DNA of 64,000 nucleotides from Acuticoccus sediminis (GCF_003258595.1 NZ_QHHQ01000001.1:868001-932000); one strand, 5' to 3'. Numbered from the stretch's first letter, positions 1-12,269 are shown. The notes: a model not told the origin generated them from the sequence alone. A program made the numbers and translations.

Positions 1-552
1 CGCGCGCTGGAGCCCGCCAAGGGCCTCACCCCCGCTCTCATCACCGACGAGGTGATCGCGGAGGTGCGCGAGTTCCTCGCCAGTCCGCTGGTCGCGATGT
101 CGATCGCCATGCAGAACGAGCGCCGCCACGGCGTCTCCCAGGAGCGGATCGACGCGCTCGACAAGCAATGGCGCGCCGAGGCGGACAGCGAGCGCAAGCC
201 GCTGATCTCGGCGACGCTGTCGAGCCCGCTGTCGACCTACCTCACCCGCGTCCAGGCACGGTCCCTGGGGCGCTACTGCGAGATCTTCGTGATGGACGCC
301 TACGGCCTCAACGTCGGCCAGTCGAGCATCACGTCCGACTACTGGCAGGGCGACGAGGCCAAGTGGCAGAAGACCTACCCCAAGGGGCCCGACGCCGTCT
401 TCATCGACGAGGCCGAATGGAACGAGGAGACCCGCACCTGGCGGGCGCAGCTCTCCCTGACGGTCACCGAGCCCGGGACGGGCAGGGCGATCGGGGCGGC
501 GACCATCGAACTCAACCTCACCGAGTTGCAGCGACAGGCGTTCACGCGATGA
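1..552 (+). CDS. PDC sensor domain protein (5' partial)
   Basis: The reading frame is open from base 1, so the true start lies outside the window; at least 183 residues are present. The sequence looks like a single PDC/Cache-type extracellular sensing domain: it contains [17 protein letters not shown], then a beta-rich ending [18 protein letters not shown], as in Cache domains that bind small ligands. No output domain follows. The stop codon overlaps the start of the next gene, a chemotaxis transducer (ATGA overlap), so the two are probably co-translated and the soluble sensor may feed the transducer. That functional link is inference. Family assignment comes from motif recognition only. Confidence 0.7.
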   Translation, partial: RALEPAKGLTPALITDEVIAEVREFLASPLVAMSIAMQNERRHGVSQERIDALDKQWRAEADSERKPLISATLSSPLSTYLTRVQARSLGRYCEIFVMDAYGLNVGQSSITSDYWQGDEAKWQKTYPKGPDAVFIDEAEWNEETRTWRAQLSLTVTEPGTGRAIGAATIELNLTELQRQAFTR

Positions 553-2252
553 TGGCCAATCTTTCGATATCCAAGAAGCTCTGGGTGGCGTTCGCCGCCG
601 TCATCGGCGTGACGCTGCTGTCGGCCGGCTTCACGCTCCTCCAGTCCCGTGACGTGGTGAGGGGGCTCGAGGAGAGCGGCCGCCGCGCCGCGGGCCTCGC
701 GACCGTCGAGACGTGGCGCACGACCGTCGCGGAGACGCACGAGGCGATGCTGTCGTACATCAACAGCGGCGAGGTGGCCTTCGCCGACGAAGTGCTGGCG
801 GGCTTCCGGCGCATGGAGGCGACGGAGCAGTCGGCCCGGACCGTGGCGACGCCGGGGACCGCGCTGGCCGGCAATCTGGCAGGGGTCGCGGGTCTCGTCG
901 CCGAATGGCGCCGCGACATTGCCGAGGCGCAGCTCCGCGAGATGACGGACCCGCTCACCTACGACCTCGCCCGCCTGCGCGAGATGTCGATGCAGAGCAA
1001 CCGGCTCTGGCGCGCGATCGGCAGCGGATTCGCGGACATCAGCGCCAAGACGCGCGCGGCGATCGCCGAGCAGCGGTCGCATCAGCTCCGCGAGCTGAAC
1101 TTCCAGATGTACGTCTCGCTCGGCTCGGCGGTGACGATCCTCCTCGTGTCGGTCGGCATGGCGGTGGCGATGCGTCATGGCGTGGCCCTCCCGGTGCGGC
1201 GGCTCGCGGCGACGACCTCCCGCCTCAAGGACAGCGACTGGACCGTCACCATCGAGGGGACCGGTCGCGGCGACGAGATCGGCGACATGGCCAAGGCGCT
1301 GCAGGTGTTCCGCGACCAGGGCGAGCGCAACGAGGTCATCGAGGCGGAGCGCGTTCGCGATGCCGAGGCCAAGGCGCGTCGCGCCGAGGAGATCACCAAC
1401 GCCGTGCGCGGTTTCCGCGGCCAGTCCAGCGCCCTCCTGGCCCAGCTTTCGGAGGCGGGGATCAAGCTCGACGGCGCGGCGACGTCGCTCGACAGCGTGG
1501 TCGGCGCGAGCTTCTCCTACACGCGCACGGTGAACGACGCGGCGATGGCGACCGGCCTCAGCGTCAAGAGCGTCGCGGCCGCGGTGGAGGAGATGACCGC
1601 CTCGATCCAGGACATCTCCAGCCAGCTCCAGAACGTCTCGCATCTGACGCGGACGACGACGGAGGCGACCGACACGGCAACCGGCAAGGTGGACGGGCTC
1701 AAGGCGCGCTCCGACGAGATCCACCAGGTGGTCGACCTCATCAACGGCATCGCCGGGCAGATCAACCTGCTGGCGCTGAACGCGACCATCGAGGCGGCGC
1801 GCGCGGGGGACGCCGGCAAGGGCTTCGCGGTCGTGGCGCACGAGGTGAAGCAGCTCGCCGACCAGACGGCCAAGGCGACCGAGGACATCGGCCGGGTGAT
1901 CGGCCAGGTCTCCGACGAGGTGGACGAGGTCGTCGGCGCCATCAACCTGATCAGTCGCTCGATCGCGCAGGTCAACGCGAACGCGGCGGCCGTCGCCTCC
2001 GCGGTGGAGGAGCAGTCCGCCGCGCTCGGCGAAATCTCGCGCAACGTTAACGAGGTGTCGGAGCAGACGACAGGCGTCGCCGACAACGTCCAGGGGGTTG
2101 AGAACAAGGTCGGCGAGACGCGCGACGTGGCGACGAACGTGAACCAGCTCTCGAAGGCGCTGCAGGCCTCCAGCAAGGACCTTTCGGGCAGCATCGACGA
2201 ATTCATCGGTGCCGTCGCCAACGACGATCACGGGACCCGCACCGCGATCTGA
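549..2252 (+). CDS. Methyl-accepting chemotaxis protein
   Basis: 567 residues. Membrane chemoreceptor that would signal through CheW/CheA. Visible parts: transmembrane segment near residues 11-32, a periplasmic helical region of about 155 residues, a second membrane segment near 188-208, a HAMP domain near 209-260 (ending in the [11 protein letters not shown] stretch), and a long coiled-coil signalling domain with the highly conserved hairpin tip near 404-430 ([16 protein letters not shown]). The start is ATG at 549 (a second ATG follows at 552), overlapping the stop of the upstream sensor gene by four bases. Length is normal for a two-membrane-segment transducer. The ligand is unknown. Confidence 0.9.
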   Translation: MMANLSISKKLWVAFAAVIGVTLLSAGFTLLQSRDVVRGLEESGRRAAGLATVETWRTTVAETHEAMLSYINSGEVAFADEVLAGFRRMEATEQSARTVATPGTALAGNLAGVAGLVAEWRRDIAEAQLREMTDPLTYDLARLREMSMQSNRLWRAIGSGFADISAKTRAAIAEQRSHQLRELNFQMYVSLGSAVTILLVSVGMAVAMRHGVALPVRRLAATTSRLKDSDWTVTIEGTGRGDEIGDMAKALQVFRDQGERNEVIEAERVRDAEAKARRAEEITNAVRGFRGQSSALLAQLSEAGIKLDGAATSLDSVVGASFSYTRTVNDAAMATGLSVKSVAAAVEEMTASIQDISSQLQNVSHLTRTTTEATDTATGKVDGLKARSDEIHQVVDLINGIAGQINLLALNATIEAARAGDAGKGFAVVAHEVKQLADQTAKATEDIGRVIGQVSDEVDEVVGAINLISRSIAQVNANAAAVASAVEEQSAALGEISRNVNEVSEQTTGVADNVQGVENKVGETRDVATNVNQLSKALQASSKDLSGSIDEFIGAVANDDHGTRTAI

Positions 2253-2341
2253 GGCTGCGGCATAGACGCCACCCCCGGGACCCGCCTGCAGGGCCGGAGT
2301 CCCCGTCCCGGCGTTTTCCTCACGGATAAAGGAATAAAACC

Positions 2342-2367
2342 AGCCGTCGCGGGCCTCCGCGGCGGCT
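2342..2367 (+). terminator. Hairpin after the chemoreceptor gene
   Basis: An 11-bp stem with one G-U pair and a 4-base loop lies 90 bases after the chemoreceptor stop and is followed by TTTG. It fits a weak intrinsic terminator separating the chemotaxis genes from the ATP synthase genes. The T tract is short, so this is tentative. Confidence 0.4.
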
Positions 2368-2459
2368 TTGCCGGTGTCTGCGGCGTTGCGCACCAAATAC
2401 GCGTATGCTAAGCGCGCCGCTGTCCCCGGACGGGCAAGACGAACACCAGAAAGAGCGCC

Positions 2460-3014
2460 TTGGCTACATCCGAATCATCAGGCGTCGCAGAACGCTATGC
2501 ATCCGCGTTGTTCGACCTCGCGCGCGAGCAGAACGCGCTCGACTCGGTCGAGGCCGACGTGTCCACTCTCCGTCAGATGATCGCCGAGAGCGATGATCTT
2601 CGGCGCCTTCTGGAAAGCCCGATCATCAAGGCCGAGGACCAGATCCGTGCGCTCGGCGCGGTGCTGGAGGCGAACGGCATCTCCGGCCTCGTGGCCAACT
2701 TCGCCAAGCTGGCGGCCAAGAACCGCCGCCTCTTCGCGCTGCCGGGCATGCTGAAGGTGTTCGGGGAGCTGATGGCTAAGCATCGCGGCGAGACGCTCGC
2801 GATCGTCACCAGCGCCGAACCCCTGACCGACGCGCAGCTCGAGACGTTGCGCCAAGTGCTTTCCGAGAAGACCGGTGGCACCATGAAACTCGAGACGATC
2901 GTCGACCCCTCGCTCATCGGCGGGTTGATTGTTCGCCTCGGCAGCCAAATGATCGACACTTCCGTGCGCACCCGCCTCCAGGGGCTGCGCCAGGCCATGA
3001 AGGAAGCCGCATAA
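2460..3014 (+). CDS. atpH: ATP synthase F1 delta subunit
   Basis: 184 residues, the usual length. Delta forms the peripheral-stalk link at the top of F1. The N-terminal helical domain ([16 protein letters not shown]) and the C-terminal signature around [19 protein letters not shown] match the OSCP/delta family. The start is TTG at 2460, giving ATSESSG; no in-frame ATG precedes the conserved N-terminus, and a purine-rich AAAGAG lies just upstream. It is the first gene of the F1 cluster and is followed one base later by atpA. Confidence 0.93.
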   Translation: MATSESSGVAERYASALFDLAREQNALDSVEADVSTLRQMIAESDDLRRLLESPIIKAEDQIRALGAVLEANGISGLVANFAKLAAKNRRLFALPGMLKVFGELMAKHRGETLAIVTSAEPLTDAQLETLRQVLSEKTGGTMKLETIVDPSLIGGLIVRLGSQMIDTSVRTRLQGLRQAMKEAA

Positions 3015-3015
3015 G

Positions 3016-4572
<1,557 letters not shown>

Positions 4573-4599
4573 GCCCGCCGCCGACACCAGGACAATAAA

Positions 4600-5493
4600 A
4601 TGGCGTCTCTGAAGGACCTCAAAGTCCGCATCGCCTCGGTGAAGGCGACGCAGAAGATCACCAAGGCGATGCAGCTCGTCGCCGCCGCCAAGCTGCGCAA
4701 GGCGCAGGAGGCGGCGGTGGCCGCACGGCCCTATGCCGAGCGTATGGCCGCCGTCCTTGCCAACCTCGCGACCCTGACCGAGGGTGATCCGGAGGCGCCG
4801 GTCCTGATGACCGGCAACGGGTCCGACCAGCGTCACCTTCTGGTGGTCTGCACGGCGGACCGCGGCCTTGCGGGCGGCTTCAACTCGAACATCGTGAAGA
4901 AGGCGCTCGCCGACGCGCAGAACCTCCTGCTCGCCGGCAAGGACGTCGAGTTCCTCTGCGTCGGCCGCAAGGGCTACGACATCCTGAAGCGGGCCTACCG
5001 CGAGAAGATCATCGAGGTGATCGACTTCAAGGCGATCCGGAAGATCACCTTCGCGGAAGCGCACCTCGTGGGCGACAAGGTCATCGACCTGTTCGAGGCC
5101 GGCCGGTTCGACGTCGCGACGCTCTACTACTCGGAGTTCCGCAACGTCATCAGCCAGGTGCCGACGGGCCTGCAGCTCATCCCGGCTGCTCCGATCATCT
5201 CCGAGGGCGAGGATACGGAGCTGCACGCCGAGGGTGGCGGCGTCTACGAGTACGAGCCGGACGCGTCCGAGATCCTCGAGGCGCTGGTCCCGCGGAACAT
5301 CCGCGTGCAGATCTTCCGCGCGCTGCTGGAGAACGACGCGTCGGAGCAGGGCGCCCGCATGACCGCGATGGACAATGCGACGCGCAACGCCGGCGAAATG
5401 ATCAATCGCCTGACCCTGGAGTTCAACCGGACCCGCCAGGCCCAGATCACGACGGAGCTGATCGAGATCATCTCCGGCGCCGAGTCGCTCTGA
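4600..5493 (+). CDS. atpG: ATP synthase F1 gamma subunit
   Basis: 297 residues. Central rotor shaft of F1. The N-terminal coiled coil ([19 protein letters not shown]), the Rossmann-like middle ([14 protein letters not shown]) and the C-terminal helix ([12 protein letters not shown]) are all intact. It follows atpA by 27 bases. In the usual alphaproteobacterial order atpD would come next; here a gap with a hairpin and two methyltransferase genes intervene. Confidence 0.97.
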   Translation: MASLKDLKVRIASVKATQKITKAMQLVAAAKLRKAQEAAVAARPYAERMAAVLANLATLTEGDPEAPVLMTGNGSDQRHLLVVCTADRGLAGGFNSNIVKKALADAQNLLLAGKDVEFLCVGRKGYDILKRAYREKIIEVIDFKAIRKITFAEAHLVGDKVIDLFEAGRFDVATLYYSEFRNVISQVPTGLQLIPAAPIISEGEDTELHAEGGGVYEYEPDASEILEALVPRNIRVQIFRALLENDASEQGARMTAMDNATRNAGEMINRLTLEFNRTRQAQITTELIEIISGAESL

Positions 5494-5505
5494 CCGCGTC
5501 GACGG

Positions 5506-5528
5506 TGACGCTGCCCCGCGCAGCGTCA
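5506..5528 (+). terminator. Stem-loop after atpG
   Basis: A perfect 9-bp stem with a 5-base loop (TGACGCTGC / GCAGCGTCA) begins 12 bases after the atpG stop. There is no T tract after it. It may be a partial terminator or an RNA-stabilising hairpin that sets the level of the genes inserted between atpG and atpD. Confidence 0.45.
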
Positions 5529-5718
5529 TCGGGCGCGTCCCGTTGCGGCCGTCCCGCCGCGACGGGGCGGCGACGCGGCGGGGGGCGCGGCACTCGGCCC
5601 TAGGCCCGAGGCCAAGTCGTTGATTGTTGCTCCTTGAGGAACGGCATATCAACGCCAAGTCACCTGCCCGGCCCCTTTCCGGAGAGCCCACGGCTTCCCC
5701 AATTCCGAAGGAGCGACC

Positions 5719-6492
5719 ATGGCCGAAAGTGCGGCAGCGACCACGTTCCACGCCCCCTCGGACGACGACTTCGACATCCGCAGCAACGAGTACGGCACGT
5801 ACGCCGTGCCCAAGGCGTACCACATGCGGGTGCTGCCGAAGGTGCTGGAGCGCGGCAAGGTCTACGAGCCGAAGACGATCCAGTATATCCGCGATAGCGC
5901 CGCCGACGGCGACATCGTGACCGGCGGCGCCTTCATCGGCGATTTCCTGCCCGCCCTCTCGAAGGCGATGGCGCCGGGGCGGCTGATCCACACGTTCGAG
6001 CCGAACCCGCTCTGCTTTGAGGCATGTCGTCGCACCATCGCGCTCAACCAGCTCGAGAACGTTCGCCTCAATGCGGTCGCGGTCGGCCACAAGCCGACCA
6101 AGCTGCCGCTGCGTGTCGAGGACTTCGAGAAGGGCGAGCCGGCCGCGGCGCAGAGCGCGATCAACGCGCGCGCCTCCGCATCTGACGCCGGCTACATCGA
6201 GGTCGACGTGAAGACCATCGACGACCTGGTCGAGCGCGGCCGGAAGGTCACCGTGATCCACCTCGACATCGAGGGGTTCGAGCGCCAGGCGCTGCGTGGC
6301 GCGGTCCGTATCATCCGCAATCAGCACCCCAAGCTCGTCGTCGAGGGCCGCCGCACGACCGTCGAGTGGCTGGAGCGGGTCTTCCCGCGCGCCGGCTACC
6401 AGATGATCGGCGCCTGGGAGAAGAACCAGATCTTCGAGGCTGCGAACCCTGCGGTTCCGCGGGCGCGGGCCGGCCAGTCGGGCAAGGACTGA
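5719..6492 (+). CDS. FkbM-family methyltransferase (first of two)
   Basis: 257 residues. SAM-dependent methyltransferase fold of the FkbM type, a family that usually O-methylates sugars, lipids or natural products. The SAM-binding region appears as TGGAFIGDFLPALSKAM, then LIHTFEPNPLCFEACRR (the FEP motif); the second FkbM hallmark is HLDIEGFERQAL. The ATG follows GAAGGAGCG. It lies inside the ATP synthase gene cluster, between atpG and atpD, next to a diverged paralogue. Substrate unknown. Nothing in the sequence shows that it acts on ATP synthase. Confidence 0.82.
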   Translation: MAESAAATTFHAPSDDDFDIRSNEYGTYAVPKAYHMRVLPKVLERGKVYEPKTIQYIRDSAADGDIVTGGAFIGDFLPALSKAMAPGRLIHTFEPNPLCFEACRRTIALNQLENVRLNAVAVGHKPTKLPLRVEDFEKGEPAAAQSAINARASASDAGYIEVDVKTIDDLVERGRKVTVIHLDIEGFERQALRGAVRIIRNQHPKLVVEGRRTTVEWLERVFPRAGYQMIGAWEKNQIFEAANPAVPRARAGQSGKD

Positions 6493-6543
6493 CCGGGACG
6501 ATGGCGCGTTTCAAGCAGAGCGGCAGGGCCGCGGGACCGCATC

Positions 6544-7353
6544 GTGACGGCTGACCTGGGGATCGGCAAGATCCGCTGGCCCTGGCCGTCCCGGCACGTC
6601 GCACCGCGCAAGGCGGCGACGTCGAAGGGGTGGCGATCGGCCGGGACGTACCGGGTGAGCTACCGCGTTGCACGCGTCGGGGGCGAACTGCACTTCGTTC
6701 CGGCCTACGCCAAGAGCCGGCCGGCCGCGGCGCGCATCCTCGCCGGAAAATACTTCGAACCCGCGACCCATACGCTGATGGAGCGTCTGCTGAAGGAGCG
6801 TCCCGGCGACATTGTCCACGCCGGCACGTTCTTCGGCGACATGTTGCCGTCGTTCTCGAAGGCATGCCCGGGGCGCGTCTACGCCTTCGAGCCGGTGCTC
6901 GAGAACTTCGTTCTCGCCAAGCGCTGCATCGAGGCGAACGGGCTCACCAACGTGCTCCTGACGAACGCCGGCCTCGGCGAGAGGATCGAGGTGGCCTGCA
7001 TCAACGTGGGCCAGGACGAGAACCACCGTGGCGGCGGCTCGACGATCGACGAGCGCGGCCAGCCGACGATGCTGACGACGATCGATTCCTTCGCGATCGA
7101 GGACCTCTCGGTGCTGCAGCTCGATGTCGAAGGGCACGAGCTGGCGGCGCTGAAGGGGGCGGCCGCGACGATCGAGGCCCAACGGCCGGTCATCCTCGTC
7201 GAAGACAAGAAACGTCAGTGCGACGAATTCCTCAAAGCGTTCGGTTATGAACGAACCGGGCGCCTTCCAGGGATCTTCGCGTGGGCGACCCCGACGGACA
7301 AGGCGCGCATCAAGCCGATCATCCGCGATTTGCGGCAGTCGGAATCCTCGTGA
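6544..7353 (+). CDS. FkbM-family methyltransferase (second of two)
   Basis: 269 residues, GTG start. It shares the layout of the preceding gene: HAGTFFGDMLPSFSKAC, then VYAFEPVLENFVLAKRC and LQLDVEGHELAALKG. The two proteins are clearly paralogous but only moderately similar, so the duplication is old. A basic N-terminus (KIRWPWPSRHVAPRKAATSK) is not part of the methyltransferase fold. The stop is 127 bases before atpD. Substrate unknown. Confidence 0.8.
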   Translation: MTADLGIGKIRWPWPSRHVAPRKAATSKGWRSAGTYRVSYRVARVGGELHFVPAYAKSRPAAARILAGKYFEPATHTLMERLLKERPGDIVHAGTFFGDMLPSFSKACPGRVYAFEPVLENFVLAKRCIEANGLTNVLLTNAGLGERIEVACINVGQDENHRGGGSTIDERGQPTMLTTIDSFAIEDLSVLQLDVEGHELAALKGAAATIEAQRPVILVEDKKRQCDEFLKAFGYERTGRLPGIFAWATPTDKARIKPIIRDLRQSESS

Positions 7354-7375
7354 GAGGAACGAATGTCGCGCCTGA

Positions 7376-8899
<1,524 letters not shown>

Positions 8900-9127
8900 G
8901 TGGCAGACGCGGACCGACCGTGTTGCGCTGCCCTCGCCGAGGTCCTCAAGGGCCCCGGCGAGGGCGCCGATCCGGCGCTGTTCGTCGACGACGACGGGGT
9001 GCTGACGATGGTCGTCGCGACCCTCCAGACCCCAGGCGGCCTCGGCTTCTTCGACCGTGCCGTTCTGTTTTGCCCGTTCTGCGGAACGGGGCTTCAGACC
9101 CAAGACCAGATCAATCGCAAGGCTTGA
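8900..9127 (+). CDS. Small CxxC protein between atpD and atpC
   Basis: 75 residues, GTG start immediately after the atpD stop, so translation is probably coupled. It contains a cysteine pair near the N-terminus (PCC) and a zinc-knuckle-like CPFCGTGLQ near the C-terminus, which could bind a metal or do redox chemistry. No signal peptide or membrane segment is visible. I do not recognise a named family. The tight packing between atpD and atpC and the coherent cysteine motif support a real gene. A link to ATP synthase is inferred from position only. Confidence 0.65.
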   Translation: MADADRPCCAALAEVLKGPGEGADPALFVDDDGVLTMVVATLQTPGGLGFFDRAVLFCPFCGTGLQTQDQINRKA

Positions 9128-9134
9128 AATCCCG

Positions 9135-9527
9135 ATGGCCACCTTCCCCTTCGAGATCGTCTCCCCCGAGCGGCTCCTCTTCTCCGGCGAGGTCGAGGCG
9201 GTGAAGCTCCCCGGCTCCGAGGGTGAGTTTCAGGTCATGGCCGGCCATGCGCCGCTGCTCGCCCTGCTCGGCCCCGGAATCATGGAAATCGCCGGCGGCG
9301 AGGGGAACGGCGAGCGCCTCTTCATCGATGGCGGCTTCTGCGACATGAACGGCGTGACCTGCACCGTGCTCGCCGAGGCGGCGACCCCGATCGAGCAGCT
9401 GTCTCCCGAGTACATGAAGGAAATGATCGAAGCCGCGCACAAGCAGGCGGCCGAGATGGAGCCCGCGGACCACGACGAGGCGCTGCGCCGCATCGCCGTC
9501 CTCCACCTGGTGCACTCCCAGCTGTAA
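9135..9527 (+). CDS. atpC: ATP synthase F1 epsilon subunit
   Basis: 130 residues. Epsilon joins the central stalk and can inhibit ATP hydrolysis. The N-terminal beta sandwich is clear (FEIVSPERLLFSGEVEAV, then GSEGEFQVMAGHAPLL), followed by a short helical C-terminus. An in-frame upstream extension to 9057 is possible, but ATG 9135 gives the conserved N-terminus and comes eight bases after the stop of the small CxxC gene. Last gene of the cluster. Confidence 0.95.
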   Translation: MATFPFEIVSPERLLFSGEVEAVKLPGSEGEFQVMAGHAPLLALLGPGIMEIAGGEGNGERLFIDGGFCDMNGVTCTVLAEAATPIEQLSPEYMKEMIEAAHKQAAEMEPADHDEALRRIAVLHLVHSQL

Positions 9528-9551
9528 TTTTTTGCGGAACCTTTCGGTCAC

Positions 9552-9578
9552 CACTACGTTACGCTTTGTAACGTAGTG
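9552..9578. promoter_or_regulatory. Perfect 11-bp stem-loop before a secreted-protein gene
   Basis: CACTACGTTAC and GTAACGTAGTG form a perfect inverted repeat around the 5-base loop GCTTT. It begins 25 bases after atpC and ends 13 bases before the next ATG, directly before its GAGGAG ribosome site. There is no T tract after it. It could be a factor-assisted terminator for the atp genes, an operator, or a translational control hairpin. Confidence 0.5.
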
Positions 9579-9591
9579 CGAGGAGTGCGGA

Positions 9592-10302
9592 ATGATCCGC
9601 TTGTTCGCGGCGGCGGCCGGACTCGCCGCAATGGCCGTTGCCGCTGCCGGCGCGCAGACGGCTCCGGACGGCGAACCGGCGTCTGAGGCACAGGCGCCGT
9701 CCAGCACGCCCGTTGCCGCGAACGTGCCCGATCCGGCGCCCGACGCGCCGGTGAAGGAAGACCCCCCGACACCGCCGGAAACCCCCGCAGCCGTCGAAGC
9801 GCCGACCGTGCCCGAGACGCCGGCCGACATCGCCGACGTCCCCACCGCACCTGAAACGCCAGCGGACGTCGAGGTTCCGACCGCGCCGGACATGCCCTCT
9901 CTCGCGGAGCCCGCGCCGGCTGAGGCTGGGGCCACCGCGCAGGCGCCGGATGCGACCGGAGAGCCAGCCGACCCGGAAACGCCGGCTGAGGCCGACGCGG
10001 CCGCGGCTCAGGACACGGCAGAGGCCGTCGAAGAGGCTGCGGCCGACCCAGATCCCGCCGAGGCCATCCCGAGCCCGACACAGACCGAGGCGCCGATTTC
10101 CGTCCAGGAGCTGCAGTCGGACTACAACGCCCGATTCGCCGACTACGACGCGCGGTTCCTCGACTACGACCTCCGTCTGGAGAGCCTCCAGCGCCGCATC
10201 TCCGAACTCGAGAAGACTGGCGAGGAGCCCGCGCCCGAGACCGCCGTCGCGGCCCCGGAGGCGCCTGCCGAGCCGACGCCCGAGGTTCCTTCGTCGCAGT
10301 AG
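9592..10302 (+). CDS. Secreted Ala/Pro/Glu-rich protein of unknown function
   Basis: 236 residues. An N-terminal signal peptide is visible (MIRLFAAAAGLAAMAVAAAG, cleavage near GAQT). Residues about 25-160 are a low-complexity Ala/Pro/Glu/Asp stretch with loose repeats of the type PETPADIEVPTA. Residues about 165-205 (YNARFADYDARFLDYDLRLE) look like a short amphipathic helix or coiled coil. The tail is again Pro/Ala/Glu rich. It is probably a periplasmic or envelope-associated disordered protein. No family recognised. Confidence 0.7.
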   Translation: MIRLFAAAAGLAAMAVAAAGAQTAPDGEPASEAQAPSSTPVAANVPDPAPDAPVKEDPPTPPETPAAVEAPTVPETPADIADVPTAPETPADVEVPTAPDMPSLAEPAPAEAGATAQAPDATGEPADPETPAEADAAAAQDTAEAVEEAAADPDPAEAIPSPTQTEAPISVQELQSDYNARFADYDARFLDYDLRLESLQRRISELEKTGEEPAPETAVAAPEAPAEPTPEVPSSQ

Positions 10303-10415
10303 ACCGGTACGGCGGGAATGGGCCTCAGGACCCGCGCGACCGGTCCTGGCATCGCCCCCGATCGACGCTCTCCCAGGCTCCCGTTGCGGGTCCGGATGGA
10401 CCGGCGGCGGTGGTG

Positions 10416-12092
10416 TCAGATGGCGGCGGCCTCGAGCTGCGGGGCGGGCATGCGGGCCGGGGCGGGCCTGCGGTCCTCCGCGTCGACGTTGGCGATCCGC
10501 TCGTCGATGACCCTCAGGACCTCGTGCGAGAAAGGCTCGAGGTGCGCATAGGGGATCAGTGACATGAAGAACGGCTCGAACGCGTGCGGGTTGCCGTTCT
10601 TCATCGCGTGGCGCAGCGTGCCCCAGAACTGGCGCTTGCCGCGGGGCGCCCGGACGCCGAGCGCCCAGCACACGCGCATCATCATCCGGGCCTGATGCGA
10701 CCAGTGCTTGTGCCGTCTGAGGTCCACCTTGATGTGCTCGAACCCCATCCGGTCGATGAGGGAGCGGACCCGGCGGTGGAAGTTCTCCGGCGTGTACGAG
10801 CGTGCGATCACCGTGCGGTAGTCGCGCAGGACGTCGACGCGCGGCCGGTCGGTATCGAAGTTGAGCCCCTGCGAGCACTGGTCGGCCATCTTCTGCTCGA
10901 CCCAGTGGCTGTGGTGCAGGTCGTGGAGCCGCCCCTCGGCCTCGAGCCTGCGGCTGAGCTGGGTACCGGGCAGCGCGAACAGGAGGCCGCAGATCGAGAC
11001 CGGGATGGCCGTGCTGTCGATGAGGTCGGCGACCGTGTCCCCGGTTCCCTCCTTCTCGCCGTCGAAGCCGACGATGAAGCCCGCGATCACCTGAATCCCG
11101 TGGGCGTAGACCTTGTCGATGCTCTCGACGATGTCGCGCCGCATGTTCTGCTTCTTGCGCATGGCCTCCAGCAGATCCGGATCCGGCGACTCGATGCCGA
11201 TGAAGACCGACATGAACCCGGCGCGGGCCATCATGGTCATCAGCTCGGGATCGTCGGACAGGTTGAGCGAGGCCTCGGTGTAGAAGTCGAACGGGTACTT
11301 GCGGGCCCGCTGCCAGGCGATCAGGTCCGGCAGGAACGCCTTCACCGCCTTCTTGTTGCCGATCAGGTTGTCGTCGACGAAATTGACCGAGCCGCGGTGG
11401 CCCAGCGCGTAGATCCGGTCCAGCTCGGCCAGCATCTGCGCGCTCGTCTTGGTACGCGGCCGGCGGCCGAACAGCTCGATGATGTCGCAGAACTCGCACG
11501 TGAAGGGGCAACCGCGCGAGTACTGCACGGCCATCTGCATGTAGTCGTCGGCGCGGATCAGGTCGAACCGCGGGACCGGGGAGGTGGTGACGTCCGCGGT
11601 GAACTTCTCGGCGTCGATGCGTGCGCGCGCCTCGCCGGAATGCCACGCCTCGACCAACGTCGACACGACACTCTCGCCCTCGCCGGTCACGACATACTCC
11701 GCGTCGTCGTAGAGCTCGGGACTGGACATGACGTCCGGGCCGCCGACGGCGATGGGCCGGCCGAGCCGGTGCGCCCGCTCGATCATGTCCAGCATGCTGG
11801 CGCGCTGCGGCATCATCCCGCTGATCATGACGAGGTCGGCGGCGGCGATGTCAGCGTCGGCGACGGGGTCGATGTTGTTGTCGATCAGGCGGATCCGCCA
11901 GTCGTCCGGGAGGAGGGCGGCGACCGTCAGCAGGCCGAGCGGCGGCATGAGCGAGCGTTTGCCCATCAACGGCATGGCGCTCTTCATCGCCCAGAACGAG
12001 TTGCCGTCGAACTCGGGGTAGACCATCAGGACGTTGGGTGCAGGTCGCGCACGCGGCGGGGCCAGGGTGGACGCGGTGTCGGTCAAGGGCAC
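10416..12092 (-). CDS. B12-binding radical SAM protein (HpnP-like family)
   Basis: 558 residues, GTG start. The N-terminal part (residues about 20-150) resembles a cobalamin-binding domain (VLMVYPEFDG, then MPPLGLLTVAALLP). The radical SAM cluster motif is GCPFTCEFCDI with Cys195, Cys199 and Cys202. The following NFVDDNLIGNKKAVKAFLP and IESPDPDLLEAMRKKQN stretches are typical of the DUF4070 group, which includes the hopanoid C-2 methylase HpnP. Such enzymes methylate unactivated carbon using SAM and cobalamin. Whether this one acts on hopanoids cannot be told; many DUF4070 members are not HpnP. It is divergent from ahcY, the SAM-recycling gene. Confidence 0.85.
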   Translation of the reverse strand: MPLTDTASTLAPPRARPAPNVLMVYPEFDGNSFWAMKSAMPLMGKRSLMPPLGLLTVAALLPDDWRIRLIDNNIDPVADADIAAADLVMISGMMPQRASMLDMIERAHRLGRPIAVGGPDVMSSPELYDDAEYVVTGEGESVVSTLVEAWHSGEARARIDAEKFTADVTTSPVPRFDLIRADDYMQMAVQYSRGCPFTCEFCDIIELFGRRPRTKTSAQMLAELDRIYALGHRGSVNFVDDNLIGNKKAVKAFLPDLIAWQRARKYPFDFYTEASLNLSDDPELMTMMARAGFMSVFIGIESPDPDLLEAMRKKQNMRRDIVESIDKVYAHGIQVIAGFIVGFDGEKEGTGDTVADLIDSTAIPVSICGLLFALPGTQLSRRLEAEGRLHDLHHSHWVEQKMADQCSQGLNFDTDRPRVDVLRDYRTVIARSYTPENFHRRVRSLIDRMGFEHIKVDLRRHKHWSHQARMMMRVCWALGVRAPRGKRQFWGTLRHAMKNGNPHAFEPFFMSLIPYAHLEPFSHEVLRVIDERIANVDAEDRRPAPARMPAPQLEAAAI

Positions 12093-12201
12093 GTATGTCC
12101 TCCCATTGCGGTCTCTGTGACGCGGGAACTAGGACCGTATGTGAACCGGCCAAGGCTGGCCAGCCTGTACCGACCGTAGGAACGAATGATGGCTTCAATT
12201 T

Positions 12202-12241
12202 GTCACCCGCCGAGGGTAGGAATTCTATCGTCAGGGGTGAC
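12202..12241. promoter_or_regulatory. Inverted repeat in the ahcY upstream region
   Basis: GTCACCC at 12202-12208 and GGGTGAC at 12235-12241 form a 7-bp inverted repeat spaced by 26 bases, in an AT-richer stretch between the divergent radical SAM and ahcY genes. It lies upstream of the predicted ahcY promoter, so it is more likely an operator for a regulator than part of an ahcY leader RNA. Confidence 0.35.
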
Positions 12242-12269
12242 ATTTCCAAATAACGATATCTTTATATCC

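Noticed and set aside
375-2396. A 673-codon minus-strand open frame opposite the chemoreceptor gene
   Set aside because: Arg/Leu/Val-rich composition of a high-GC shadow frame; the plus strand encodes a complete, recognisable protein.
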